From CALVUJ01 sp045128835 (GTDB lineage: Bacteria > Bacillota_I > Bacilli_A > RFN20 > DUOF01), in NCBI GenBank assembly GCA_045128835.1, contig JBGVRX010000006.1:1-63536 (forward strand): a DNA stretch of 63,536 bases, read 5' to 3'. Both the position numbers and the translations under genes were made by a program. Of this stretch, positions 1 to 7,340 are shown piece by piece; positions within the stretch are counted from its first letter, which is position 1, and every line of letters begins with the position of its first letter. A model generated the notes under the pieces. It made no database searches. It saw nothing but the letters and a program-made list of their open reading frames with translations, and was not told the origin of the DNA.

Positions 1-94
1 TTCTTTAAAATATAAAACTCCAACTCAGTTTAAAACCAAATTGGAGTTAAATTGTGCTTTTTTATAAATTGTCTACTTTTTCTTGACTAGTTCA
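1..94 (+). mobile_element. Right-end fragment of an IS3-family element
   Basis: These 94 bases are identical to 63443-63536, the right end of the complete element at the other edge of the window. They hold the last 21 codons of the transposase, an 8-bp hairpin (16-23 with 41-48) and the right terminal inverted repeat ending TTCA at 94. The element is cut by the window edge, so this is probably a second genomic copy. The bases after it (95-99, AATTG) do not match the bases left of the complete copy (62177-62181, ACGTA), so the two ends are not one insertion carrying a target duplication. Confidence 0.9.
2..67 (+). CDS. IS3-family transposase OrfB, C-terminal fragment (partial)
   Basis: Only the last 21 codons and the TAA stop are inside the window; the 5' part lies beyond the left edge. 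The translation matches the last 21 residues of the OrfB at 62568-63509. Nothing can be said about whether the rest of this copy is intact. Confidence 0.85.
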   Translation, partial: SLKYKTPTQFKTKLELNCAFL

Positions 95-108
95 AATTGA
101 GGACCTTT

Positions 109-912
109 TTATTTTCCTATTTTCTTCTTTAAAATCTTTTCTAGTATGTTTACAGTTTGATACATCAAATAGGCAATTATGGCTAAAATAAATACGCCCA
201 TCATTACTAAATCTAATTTAAATATTTGGCTGCCATAAACTATCAAATATCCAATTCCTGCACGCGATACTATGAATTCTCCCATGATAACTCCAACCCA
301 AGACATTCCGATGTTAATCTTTGCTATATCTACTAAATTAACTGTATTAGCAGGTAATACTAACTTAGTCAGTATCTGCCATTTGTTCGCTCCGAAACTT
401 TGTAACATTTTTATTTTTTCTTCATCAATATTTTTAAAGTAGTTATAGGAAGATAAAACTGTTAGAATCAAAGAAATTGATACGGCAACGACAACAATTC
501 CTTTTACTCCAGTTCCTGCCCAAATAATAAAGATAGGCGCAAGAGCGGTTTTGGGCAAGGCATTTAGAATAACTAAAAAAGGAGCCATAACTTTAGCTAG
601 TGTTTTATTCCACCATAGAAGAATGGCAATAACAATCCCTAGAGTTGTACCAATTAAAAGTCCTAAGACTGTTTCGTATACAGAAATAGATATATGTGTA
701 TAAAGTTCACCGCTTATGATGTATTTCTTTAAAAGTTGAATAATAGAACTAGGTTTGGAGAAAAGAAAACTGTTTATAATTTCTCTTGAAGATAGCACTT
801 CCCATAAAAGAAGAAAACCAAAGAAAACAACTAATTGAATAAGTAAAATTTTTACTTTATTCATTTTTTGTTTTTTTATATATTTTTTTGCGTTTTCAGT
901 TTTTAAAAACAT
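109..912 (-). CDS. ABC transporter permease, SsuC/TauC/ThiX type
   Basis: Inner-membrane permease of the nitrate/sulfonate/taurine/thiamine-precursor importer family, 267 aa. It has about six hydrophobic segments. An EAA-type loop near residues 165-185 (SFGANKW then LVLP) is the usual contact site for the ATPase. The ATG at 912 is chosen because GGGGTGAT lies just before it. The start lies inside the 3' end of the ATPase gene (17-nt overlap), so the two are translationally coupled. The usual third component, a periplasmic-type binding protein, is absent; the gene ends 14 bp from an IS end, so a downstream ssuA/thiY-like gene may lie beyond the IS. The substrate cannot be told from the sequence. 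Confidence 0.88.
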   Translation of the reverse strand: MFLKTENAKKYIKKQKMNKVKILLIQLVVFFGFLLLWEVLSSREIINSFLFSKPSSIIQLLKKYIISGELYTHISISVYETVLGLLIGTTLGIVIAILLWWNKTLAKVMAPFLVILNALPKTALAPIFIIWAGTGVKGIVVVAVSISLILTVLSSYNYFKNIDEEKIKMLQSFGANKWQILTKLVLPANTVNLVDIAKINIGMSWVGVIMGEFIVSRAGIGYLIVYGSQIFKLDLVMMGVFILAIIAYLMYQTVNILEKILKKKIGK

Positions 913-1648
913 CTAAATCACCCCAAATCTTATCGAAATAATCTTTAAATAAGGTGTGTTTTCTAACTTTTAATGGTGTTCTTTTTCCTATGTTATTAAA
1001 TTTTATTTCATGAATAGTTTTTATTCTTGACGGTCTGTTTGTTAGAACAAATACTTTGTCGCAAAAAGCAATGGCTTCGGCAATATCATGTGTTACTAAA
1101 ATTACACTTTTATTTTCTTTGCTTACAATGCTATAAACATCTTCGTTGACAGTTATTTTTGTTTGTGAATCTAGCGCGCTAAAAGGTTCATCTAGTAATA
1201 AGATAGAAGGGTTTAATACTAAGGTTCTTATCAAGGAAACTCTTTGTCTCATTCCACCGGATAATTCATGTGGATAACTGTTTCTAAATTCATATAAGTT
1301 GTACTTCTTTAATAGATTATCAATGTATGCTTTCTGCTCTTTTGATATTTTTCCTTTTATTTCTAATCCTAGCGTAATATTTTTATAAATTGTTCGCCAT
1401 TCAAGTAAATTATCTTTTTGAAACATATAGCCTACATCACCATTTAATTCTATAGTTCCTTTATCAGGTGATATTAATCCGCTTATTAGATTTAAAATGG
1501 TAGATTTTCCACATCCACTAGGACCTACAATTGCAATTTTTTCCCCTTCTTTTAGATTTAAATTGATGCTATTTAATACTTCTATTTCTCCTTCAAGAGT
1601 AAAAAAACTTTTGGATACATTTTCTAGTTTTAAAATAGTATCATTCAT
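896..1648 (-). CDS. ABC transporter ATP-binding protein, SsuB/TauB type
   Basis: Cytoplasmic ATPase (250 aa) that powers the adjacent permease. Visible motifs in order: Walker A GPSGCGKST near residue 42, Q-loop (YMFQKDNLLEW) near 75, signature LSGGMRQRVSL near 130, Walker B SILLLDEPF near 150, and H-loop VTHD near 186. The spacing and the LLEWRT stretch after the Q-loop fit the SsuB/TauB/ThiZ group. The ATG start has the SD AAGGGGTG nine bases upstream. It is the first gene of a two-gene leftward unit. The substrate is unknown because the binding protein is missing. Confidence 0.92.
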   Translation of the reverse strand: MNDTILKLENVSKSFFTLEGEIEVLNSINLNLKEGEKIAIVGPSGCGKSTILNLISGLISPDKGTIELNGDVGYMFQKDNLLEWRTIYKNITLGLEIKGKISKEQKAYIDNLLKKYNLYEFRNSYPHELSGGMRQRVSLIRTLVLNPSILLLDEPFSALDSQTKITVNEDVYSIVSKENKSVILVTHDIAEAIAFCDKVFVLTNRPSRIKTIHEIKFNNIGKRTPLKVRKHTLFKDYFDKIWGDLDVFKN

Positions 1649-1763
1649 AATTTCACCCCTTATATCAATACATAATATTAATTAAATTCAATAAGGTGTA
1701 ATAAATGTGTTTTCTCCTATTTATTAATAAAAATTAAGACTTTAAAATGAATTGGTTGAGTGT

Positions 1764-1784
1764 TATAATTTGGTTAATGAGAGG
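1764..1784 (+). promoter_or_regulatory. Extended -10 promoter and SD of the LRR protein gene
   Basis: TGT-TATAAT (extended -10, hexamer 1764-1769) is followed after 9 nt by the SD GAGAGG (1779-1784), 6 nt before ATG 1791. No good -35 is visible. The -10 hexamer overlaps the in-frame TTG at 1752, which argues that the TTG is not the start. Confidence 0.65.
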
Positions 1785-1790
1785 TATGCT

Positions 1791-4073
1791 ATGAGATTTA
1801 ATATTGATGATAAAGGTACATTAATAAAAGTAGAAAAATGTGGTAAACGTGATAAAGTGGCGGTTGTTCCAGATGGTGTTACTTGTATTGGAGAATCTGC
1901 GTTTTCTTATTGCAACACTATAAAGAAAGTTATTTTACCTAAATCAGTTAAAATCATCGAAAAACATGCCTTTGCTAATTGTCATAATGTTGAAGAAGTT
2001 ATTATCCCTAATACTGTTGAAGATATAGGTGGAAGTGCTTTTGCTTGTTGTGAAAGATTGAGAAAAATATCTCTTCCAGAAAATTTAGATGTATTAAAAG
2101 ATAATATGTTTTATTTGTGCAAATCTCTTACAAGTATACACTTGCCAAAGAATCTTAAGATAATAGAAACAGGGGCATTTAATGGATGTGATAATTTAGT
2201 TAATGTAACTATTCCTGAAAGTGTTGAAGAGATAGGTTCATATGCTTTTTGTAAATGTGAATCAATAAAGAAAATGAACATACCTCCAAAGGTTAAAAGA
2301 ATAGAAAAGATGACATTCTTCTATTGCACAGAATTGAAAAGTGTTTCTCTTCCAGAGGGAGTTGTTTCAATAGGTGTAAATGCTTTTGATGAGTGTGTTT
2401 CTTTATCAAAAATGAATATTCCTAGTTCGGTTAGGGCTATAGAAAGAAATGCGTTTTCCAACTGTAATAGTTTAAAAGAAGTTAAAATACCAAGTGGTTT
2501 GGAGAGAATCGCTACGAATTCTTTTTCTGGAGATTTTAATGTTGATAAATTTTTTATTATGGGAAATAAAATGGAAAGAGTACATGAAATAGAAGGTCTA
2601 GAAATGTATGAATCGGATAAATTGTTTATAAGTGAAGAACGATTGAATGTTGATGTTTCTGATTTTTTTGATGTATCTATAGGCTCGTTTGATCGTGTAA
2701 CAAAATCTATTTATATTTCTTCATTATTGGGGAAAAATGAAGTGAAAGATTTAAGAGAATTAATGCTTTTTCTTCCTTATATGGCTAATGATTTATTTAT
2801 GAAAAATGAAGGAAAAAAGATGATTGATTGTTTGAAAAATAATCAAAAAGAATTTTCTAGAATGTTTAGAAATTTGATGAAAACACATAATTGGAGACCA
2901 TACAATAATAGAGCGCATTATTATGATTTATTTAAATTTGCTTATACTTTAGGTGCTTTTAGCGATAATCAAATTGATAGACAAAAAGCATGTGAATTTT
3001 TAAGTAATCTTCTTTCAAAAGAGTTGATTCGTTTTGAGAATATTCATGGCTCTTTAGAGTCTTTAAATGCTAAGGGATTTAATAAAGAATGGGCAGAATT
3101 TTTTATGGATAAAAAGAATATTAGTGAATTGATATCTTTAGAAGCAGAGCAAACGGGATATATTGCGAGAATATATAATAGTTTTGATAAAATAAAAGAA
3201 TTTGGAAGAAGTAACAGAGGTTCACAAAAATATCGCAAAGTTACAGTAGAGATGTGTATTGAATATTTATCAAAAATAAATTTTGAAAGAGTAGATGACA
3301 CTAATAGAGATATTGTAGATGCAATAAGACTTTACACTAAAAGACAAGAATCTTTTGACTTAGCAGACCGTATAAGAAAAGAATATTTAAAACTTAAATC
3401 TGAAGGTAAAATACAAGATCATATTGTTAGTGAAGAAATAAAAGAAACAGATGTTTTTGAGCAAATTGAAATTGAAAGAAAAAAGATTCTAGAAGGTACT
3501 GCAGAAACGTTAAAAGTTTTAGATGAACTTGCAAACAAAAAGTTTACATATGAGTTTATTTCTAAATACGATCCAAGAAATTTTGTGTTAGGTAAGTATT
3601 GTTCTTGCTGTGCCCATTTAGAGGGCGTTGGATTTGGAGTAATGAAAGCTAGTATTTTGCATCCGGATTGTCAAAACTTAGTTATAAAAAATAATGAAGG
3701 TAAAATTATTGCTAAGAGTACATTGTATGTAAACAGAGAACAAGGATATGGTGTATTTAATAATGTTGAAATTTCGCATTCTTTAATTAGTGATGAAGAA
3801 AGTAAAAAGATGATATATAACAAGTATTTAGAGGCTATAGATAAGTTTGCAAAAGAATATAATAAGAAAAACCCAAACAAGCCTCTAACAAGAATAAATG
3901 TGGGAATGGGACTAAATGATTTGCAACAATTAATAAAGAAACATAACAAAAAATCAACTATTCTTAAAGGTGTTAATTTTAGTGAGTATGGAATTAATCG
4001 ACAAGGACATTCTGGTGATTGGGAGATAGAACAATACGAAATGTGGAGCGAAAAATCTAAAGTCAAAAAGTAA
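1791..4073 (+). CDS. BspA-type leucine-rich-repeat protein with uncharacterised C-terminal domain
   Basis: A 760-aa protein without signal peptide or membrane segment, so probably cytoplasmic. Residues about 15-260 hold ten 23-residue LRR_5/BspA-type repeats with the pattern V..I...AF..C..L..v.iP. A charged helical middle (about 285-590) follows. The C-terminal block (about 590-755) has a Cys/His-rich motif (GKYCSCCAHLEG near 601, then HPDC), a strand-rich core (AKSTLYVNREQGYGVFNN) and INVGMGLNDL. That block could be a GNAT-like or zinc-binding fold, but I do not recognise it. ATG 1791 is chosen over an in-frame TTG at 1752 because GAGAGG lies 6 nt upstream and the TTG overlaps the promoter. 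The gene stands alone. LRR_5 repeats usually mediate protein binding; the role is unknown. Confidence 0.8.
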   Translation: MRFNIDDKGTLIKVEKCGKRDKVAVVPDGVTCIGESAFSYCNTIKKVILPKSVKIIEKHAFANCHNVEEVIIPNTVEDIGGSAFACCERLRKISLPENLDVLKDNMFYLCKSLTSIHLPKNLKIIETGAFNGCDNLVNVTIPESVEEIGSYAFCKCESIKKMNIPPKVKRIEKMTFFYCTELKSVSLPEGVVSIGVNAFDECVSLSKMNIPSSVRAIERNAFSNCNSLKEVKIPSGLERIATNSFSGDFNVDKFFIMGNKMERVHEIEGLEMYESDKLFISEERLNVDVSDFFDVSIGSFDRVTKSIYISSLLGKNEVKDLRELMLFLPYMANDLFMKNEGKKMIDCLKNNQKEFSRMFRNLMKTHNWRPYNNRAHYYDLFKFAYTLGAFSDNQIDRQKACEFLSNLLSKELIRFENIHGSLESLNAKGFNKEWAEFFMDKKNISELISLEAEQTGYIARIYNSFDKIKEFGRSNRGSQKYRKVTVEMCIEYLSKINFERVDDTNRDIVDAIRLYTKRQESFDLADRIRKEYLKLKSEGKIQDHIVSEEIKETDVFEQIEIERKKILEGTAETLKVLDELANKKFTYEFISKYDPRNFVLGKYCSCCAHLEGVGFGVMKASILHPDCQNLVIKNNEGKIIAKSTLYVNREQGYGVFNNVEISHSLISDEESKKMIYNKYLEAIDKFAKEYNKKNPNKPLTRINVGMGLNDLQQLIKKHNKKSTILKGVNFSEYGINRQGHSGDWEIEQYEMWSEKSKVKK

Positions 4074-4093
4074 ATTGGAAAATAAAAAGAAGA

Positions 4094-4423
4094 TTAACAT
4101 TTTCTAATCTTCTTCATGTCTTCTAATTTCTTTTTTCTTTCAATTAATTCGTTCAGATATAAGACATTCATTTTAATATTTCCTTTTTCTTTTAGCATGT
4201 TATAAATTAAGTTTTTTTCAATAATTTGAATAAAAGTATCTATTTCATCTTCATTAATTAACTCTTGATCAATGTATGGTTGAAGTCTATCAATAGCCAT
4301 TTTATAAACGTTATTCTGTTCTTCGTATAAATAGCTTTTTGCTTTATCAAATTTTTTAACATTTATTAACTTATAAAGTTTTGTTTTGCTTACTACGACA
4401 TCACTGTCTTCTCTTATAATAAT
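4094..4423 (-). CDS. Small conserved-looking protein of unknown function; probable non-canonical ATT start
   Basis: The first ATG in this frame (4300) gives only 68 aa and has no SD. The frame stays open for 41 more codons upstream, with coding-like content beginning IIIREDSDVVVSKTKLYKL, up to a strong AGGAGG at 4438-4433. No ATG, GTG or TTG lies in that stretch; ATT at 4423 sits 9 nt after the SD and is the best candidate, giving 109 aa. An ATG at 4431 is in another frame, stops after five codons and is only 1 nt from the SD. A one-base indel in the AAAA run at 4426-4423 would restore ATG-GCA-AAA-ATT. A good promoter lies at 4496-4468. The protein is helical and highly charged at its end. 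Function unknown. Confidence 0.6.
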   Translation of the reverse strand: MIIREDSDVVVSKTKLYKLINVKKFDKAKSYLYEEQNNVYKMAIDRLQPYIDQELINEDEIDTFIQIIEKNLIYNMLKEKGNIKMNVLYLNELIERKKKLEDMKKIRKC

Positions 4424-4467
4424 TTTGCCATCCCTCCTTTTTTTGCGTGCGTGGTAAAAACGATTTA

Positions 4468-4496
4468 ATCATAGATAATGTGTAGTAATTTGTCGA
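4468..4496 (-). promoter_or_regulatory. Promoter of the small gene at 4094-4423
   Basis: Read on the minus strand: -35 TCGACA (4496-4491), 17-nt spacer, -10 TATGAT (4473-4468). The predicted start near 4461 gives a leader of about 38 nt that includes the AGGAGG site, supporting a real gene that starts near 4423. Confidence 0.6.
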
Positions 4497-4561
4497 AATA
4501 TAGAAATTTAAATAATTTTAATTAAAAAGAAATGTTTTTTTGCTTTTTTTAGAAAAAGTTA

Positions 4562-4590
4562 TTGATATTTAATGAAAAATGTCTTATTAT
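4562..4590 (+). promoter_or_regulatory. Promoter of tRNA-Lys
   Basis: -35 TTGATA (4562-4567), 17-nt spacer and -10 TATTAT (4585-4590) place the start near 4597, six bases before the mature tRNA 5' end at 4603. Confidence 0.75.
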
Positions 4591-4602
4591 TAATGAGCAG
4601 TT

Positions 4603-4678
4603 GGTCCGTTAGCTCAGTTGGTAGAGCAATTGACTCTTAATCAATGGGTCACAAGTTCGAATCTTGTACGGATCACCA
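4603..4678 (+). tRNA. tRNA-Lys (anticodon CTT)
   Basis: A complete 76-nt cloverleaf. The acceptor stem GGTCCGT pairs with ACGGATC (one G-T pair). The D arm holds AGCTCAGTTGGTAGAGC. The anticodon stem ATTGA/TCAAT encloses the loop CTCTTAA with anticodon CTT, which reads AAG. The T arm is ACAAGTTCGAATCTTGT and the 3' CCA is encoded. It has its own promoter and an intrinsic terminator (4691-4716), so it is a single-gene transcript. No other tRNA is in the window. Confidence 0.97.
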
Positions 4679-4690
4679 GTTATATAAAGT

Positions 4691-4716
4691 AAAGCCTAGG
4701 AAACTAGGCTTTTTTT
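4691..4716 (+). terminator. Intrinsic terminator of tRNA-Lys
   Basis: The stem AAAGCCTAG/CTAGGCTTT with a GAAA loop is followed by a T run. The next gene's -10 box (4719-4724) begins two bases after the T run. Confidence 0.9.
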
Positions 4717-4718
4717 GT

Positions 4719-4736
4719 TATAATATACTTGGTGAT
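4719..4736 (+). promoter_or_regulatory. Compact promoter-SD module of the UDG-like gene
   Basis: Extended -10 TGT-TATAAT (hexamer 4719-4724), exactly 6 nt, then GGTGAT (4731-4736), 4 nt and ATG 4741. The predicted mRNA would begin at or next to the SD. Confidence 0.65.
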
Positions 4737-4740
4737 TTTT

Positions 4741-5301
4741 ATGGTTGATATAGAGTTGATGATTAGGAATTGTACGAAGTGTGGAAGTCTTCCTAAATTA
4801 AGTTGTGATACTATTAAAAAGGGTAAAAGTAGAATTTTAGTTTTAGGGGAATCTCCTGCGAAAGATGGATGGATTGTTTCTAAAAGGGCTTTTTATAATG
4901 TTGATGGTAAGTTCCAAGCGAGTGGAAAAGTATTAGATAGATTGCTTAATTTAATAGATTTAACGATAGATGACATTAACTTTACTGAAGTTTGCAAATG
5001 TATAATTGAAGATAGAAAAAGATTAAGAGAGTGCTCGAACAATTGTAAGGAAATTTTATTTAAACAAATAGATTCTTTTGATTTTGATGTTATTCTCCCT
5101 ATGGGACAATATCCTACTGAAACAGTACTAGGTGTTAAAGTTGATAAACTAAAAGATGTAGTGGGTAAAAAATATGAGGTTGATTTTGGAAGTGGTAAAA
5201 AGATTGTTATTCCTATTTATCATACAAGTCCAGCATCTCCTTTATGCTATAAGGGGAATGAACCTATCTTTATGAATGTAATCAAGGAGGAATTAAAATG
5301 A
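4741..5301 (+). CDS. Uracil-DNA glycosylase superfamily protein (family 4/5-like)
   Basis: A 186-aa protein resembling the iron-sulfur uracil-DNA glycosylases, which remove uracil from DNA in base-excision repair. Visible are C11-x2-C14 and C85/C87 with C102, matching the four cysteines that bind a 4Fe-4S cluster, a motif-A-like GESPAKDGW at 36-44, FTEVCKC at 81-87 and HTSPASP near the C-terminus. Two positions differ from textbook families: E83 stands where family 4 has FTN, and the C-terminal motif is HTSP rather than HPSP, so substrate choice may differ. ATG 4741 is chosen over an in-frame TTG at 4729 because GGTGAT lies 4 nt upstream. The stop overlaps the next start (ATGA), so the two genes are coupled. 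Confidence 0.8.
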   Translation: MVDIELMIRNCTKCGSLPKLSCDTIKKGKSRILVLGESPAKDGWIVSKRAFYNVDGKFQASGKVLDRLLNLIDLTIDDINFTEVCKCIIEDRKRLRECSNNCKEILFKQIDSFDFDVILPMGQYPTETVLGVKVDKLKDVVGKKYEVDFGSGKKIVIPIYHTSPASPLCYKGNEPIFMNVIKEELK

Positions 5302-5819
5302 AAAATATTATTTTAATAGAACCTAAATTAGAGGATTTGTGGTTTAGAGAAGAATGTATGAGCGATCCTGATACGATGAATTATAATGCAGGATATGATG
5401 TTAGTTATGAGGGATATCACTACGATACAGGTTGTATAGATTTTCCTAAGTCTAAGTGGGAGAACTGGTTAGAAAATAATAAAAAGAAAACTCATTTTTA
5501 TTATGCATACATTAAAGATGTAGATACAAATGAGTTTATAGGCTATGTTAATTTTAATTTGATATCAGACGGGGAATACTCAATGGGTATTGTTATTCAT
5601 TCTAAATATCAAGGTCAAGGGTATATGAGACCATCAATGACTAAATTTATTGAAGAAGCAAAAAAACAAGGTGTAAAAAAACTTTGTGATAGTGTTCCTG
5701 CTTCTAGAGAAAAAGCCTTAAAAGTGTTTTTTGATTTAGGGTTTAAAATAGAAAAAGAATATATATCAATAAAATTTAATAAAGAAGATTTGTGTTACGA
5801 TATAGTTAAAGAGTTGTAA
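5298..5819 (+). CDS. GNAT-family N-acetyltransferase, RimJ/RimL type
   Basis: A 173-aa protein with the GNAT pattern: a substrate region rich in Tyr/Asp, strand DTNEFIGYVNF near 75, then IVIHSKYQGQGYMRPSM near 98-115, where QGQGYM is the acetyl-CoA pyrophosphate-binding loop, and a C-terminal ALKVFFDLGFKIEKEY typical of the fold. It probably acetylates a protein N-terminus or a small amine; the substrate is unknown. The start overlaps the UDG-like gene by 4 nt, with AAGGAGG upstream. Its 3' end overlaps the convergent gene at 5806 by 14 nt. Confidence 0.88.
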   Translation: MKNIILIEPKLEDLWFREECMSDPDTMNYNAGYDVSYEGYHYDTGCIDFPKSKWENWLENNKKKTHFYYAYIKDVDTNEFIGYVNFNLISDGEYSMGIVIHSKYQGQGYMRPSMTKFIEEAKKQGVKKLCDSVPASREKALKVFFDLGFKIEKEYISIKFNKEDLCYDIVKEL

Positions 5820-6219
5820 TGTTTATTGTTATTTCTTTATTTACTAAAGTTGCTAAAATTAAGTAGTTATCTCCTTTAAGAGTAATTTGAGTATCTACAT
5901 TATAATTTATTTCATCATAATAAGAAGAGAGGCGTATAAGTAGTACTTTAGCGCCTTCTTTTGTTATGCCTTCATTTAATGTTAAATCTAGATAAAGTGT
6001 ATTGCATTTGAAATCATAGTCATAAGAAATTATTTCTTCTTGATTTAGATAAGAAAGTACTTGTTCATTAAAAGAAGAAATACATCTATTTCCATAATTA
6101 ATTTTTCCTTTTTGAGTTATTGAGACAAGAATGACAGACGTTATAAACATTATAGTAAATATGAATAAGGAGAGTCCCGATTTAACAGAAAAAGACCAAA
6201 GTTTTTTTAATATTTTCAT
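5806..6219 (-). CDS. Small membrane-anchored protein of unknown function
   Basis: 137 aa: a short basic N-terminus, one transmembrane segment (about residues 15-35) and a predicted extracytoplasmic domain rich in strand-forming residues (TLYLDLTLNEG, ITLKGDNYLIL). I do not recognise a family. The ATG has GGTGAT 3 nt upstream. It lies 30 nt after alanine racemase on the same strand without a terminator between, so it is probably co-transcribed with it. The start and strand are well supported; the role is not. Confidence 0.7.
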   Translation of the reverse strand: MKILKKLWSFSVKSGLSLFIFTIMFITSVILVSITQKGKINYGNRCISSFNEQVLSYLNQEEIISYDYDFKCNTLYLDLTLNEGITKEGAKVLLIRLSSYYDEINYNVDTQITLKGDNYLILATLVNKEITINITTL

Positions 6220-6249
6220 GTTATCACCAATAGTATTTTTTGATAAATT

Positions 6250-7281
6250 TTAGATAACTATTCTTTTAATGTTTTTATTTAATAATGTGACTATTTCATA
6301 AGGGCTACATTTGTTATTTCTTGCTATTGTATCAACTGGAATATGCTCGCCAAGAAGTTCTATTTTTTCGCCTTCTTTTATTGGGGTTTTAGAAAAGTAG
6401 ATGCAGCAATCCATACAAACTCTACACATTTGTTTTAAGTATATTCCTTTATAAAATGCTTGATATTTTTGTCTTATTAAATAGCCTAGTCCGTATCCAA
6501 TTGGAGACAATAAAAGAAATCCAGTTGAAGGTGTTTTGAACATGTAATTATATCCTACAAGAGTGTTTTTGCTTATTTCACTACATTTATCTATATGTGA
6601 ATATAATGATAGTACTGGACGAACTTCTTTCATAACTTCATATCGATGATTTAGTCCATATAAACCGATTCCAATTCTACAAGCATTTGTTAGATTCTCT
6701 TTTAATAATAAAGAAGAAACACTGCTGGAAGCATGGATTAAATAATTGTTTTTATCTAGTTGTTTTACTACTGTTTTGAATGTTTCGTATTGTTTGTTTA
6801 AATCACTTTTTTTGTTGCTTGCATAGTGCGTGTATATTCCTTCTAGATTTATGTTTTTAGCTGCTTTTATTAGAGTCATACATTCATCAAATTCTTTAGG
6901 TAAAATACCCTTTCTATTCATTCCAGTGTTTATTTTTAAATGCACTCTAAAATGATATTTGCTTTTAATCATATCGGATAAATGACTCTTACTAATTATA
7001 GTAATAATCATTTGATCTGTAATCTTAGAAAAGTCATTGACTTTATCTAAGATTAAAATATCTTTTTGTGTATAATTTGAAGCTTCAATAGCTTCTTCAA
7101 TATTTGCGACGGCATACATTTTTATTTCAGTACTATCTATTATTGAGATTATTTCTTTTAGACCATGTCCATAGGCATTATCTTTTACTATAGCAATAAT
7201 ATCTTTTGCTGTTTTCTTTTTATAAAAATCTAAATTGTAAAGAAGATTTTTTGAATTCAATTCAATTATTCTTTCACTCAT
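6250..7281 (-). CDS. alr: Alanine racemase
   Basis: PLP enzyme interconverting L- and D-alanine for peptidoglycan, 343 aa, slightly shorter than the usual 360-390. The PLP lysine is K33 in IVKDNAYGHG. The second catalytic base, Tyr265 of the Geobacillus enzyme, aligns with the Tyr of VGYNYMF near residue 243. RVCMD near 285-289 matches the conserved Cys-Met-Asp. The usual GYADG is GYGLG here. ATG 7281 is used rather than 7293 because GGTGAT (7291-7286) lies 4 nt before 7281 and overlaps the alternative. A -10 (7303-7298) sits 6 nt before that SD. A D-amino-acid racemase of other specificity is possible. Confidence 0.9.
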   Translation of the reverse strand: MSERIIELNSKNLLYNLDFYKKKTAKDIIAIVKDNAYGHGLKEIISIIDSTEIKMYAVANIEEAIEASNYTQKDILILDKVNDFSKITDQMIITIISKSHLSDMIKSKYHFRVHLKINTGMNRKGILPKEFDECMTLIKAAKNINLEGIYTHYASNKKSDLNKQYETFKTVVKQLDKNNYLIHASSSVSSLLLKENLTNACRIGIGLYGLNHRYEVMKEVRPVLSLYSHIDKCSEISKNTLVGYNYMFKTPSTGFLLLSPIGYGLGYLIRQKYQAFYKGIYLKQMCRVCMDCCIYFSKTPIKEGEKIELLGEHIPVDTIARNNKCSPYEIVTLLNKNIKRIVI

Positions 7282-7285
7282 TTTT

Positions 7286-7303
7286 ATCACCATTAAAGTA
7301 TAT
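7286..7303 (-). promoter_or_regulatory. Compact promoter-SD module of alr
   Basis: On the minus strand: TATACT (7303-7298), 6 nt, GGTGAT (7291-7286), 4 nt, ATG 7281. It lies directly after the terminator of the upstream transporter gene. Confidence 0.6.
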
Positions 7304-7313
7304 TAATTAGTAA

Positions 7314-7340
7314 TAAAAAAAAGCACATTTAAGTGCTTTA
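7314..7340 (-). terminator. Terminator of the MFS/GPH transporter gene
   Basis: The minus-strand stem AAAGCAC/GTGCTTT is followed by a long T run. The stem begins inside the transporter's stop codon. Confidence 0.85.

Noticed and set aside
1752..1790. TTG 1752 as start of the LRR protein
   Set aside because: It overlaps an extended -10 box; ATG 1791 has a well-placed SD.
4424..4440. ATG 4431 as start of the small minus-strand gene
   Set aside because: It is in another frame, stops after five codons and lies 1 nt from the SD.
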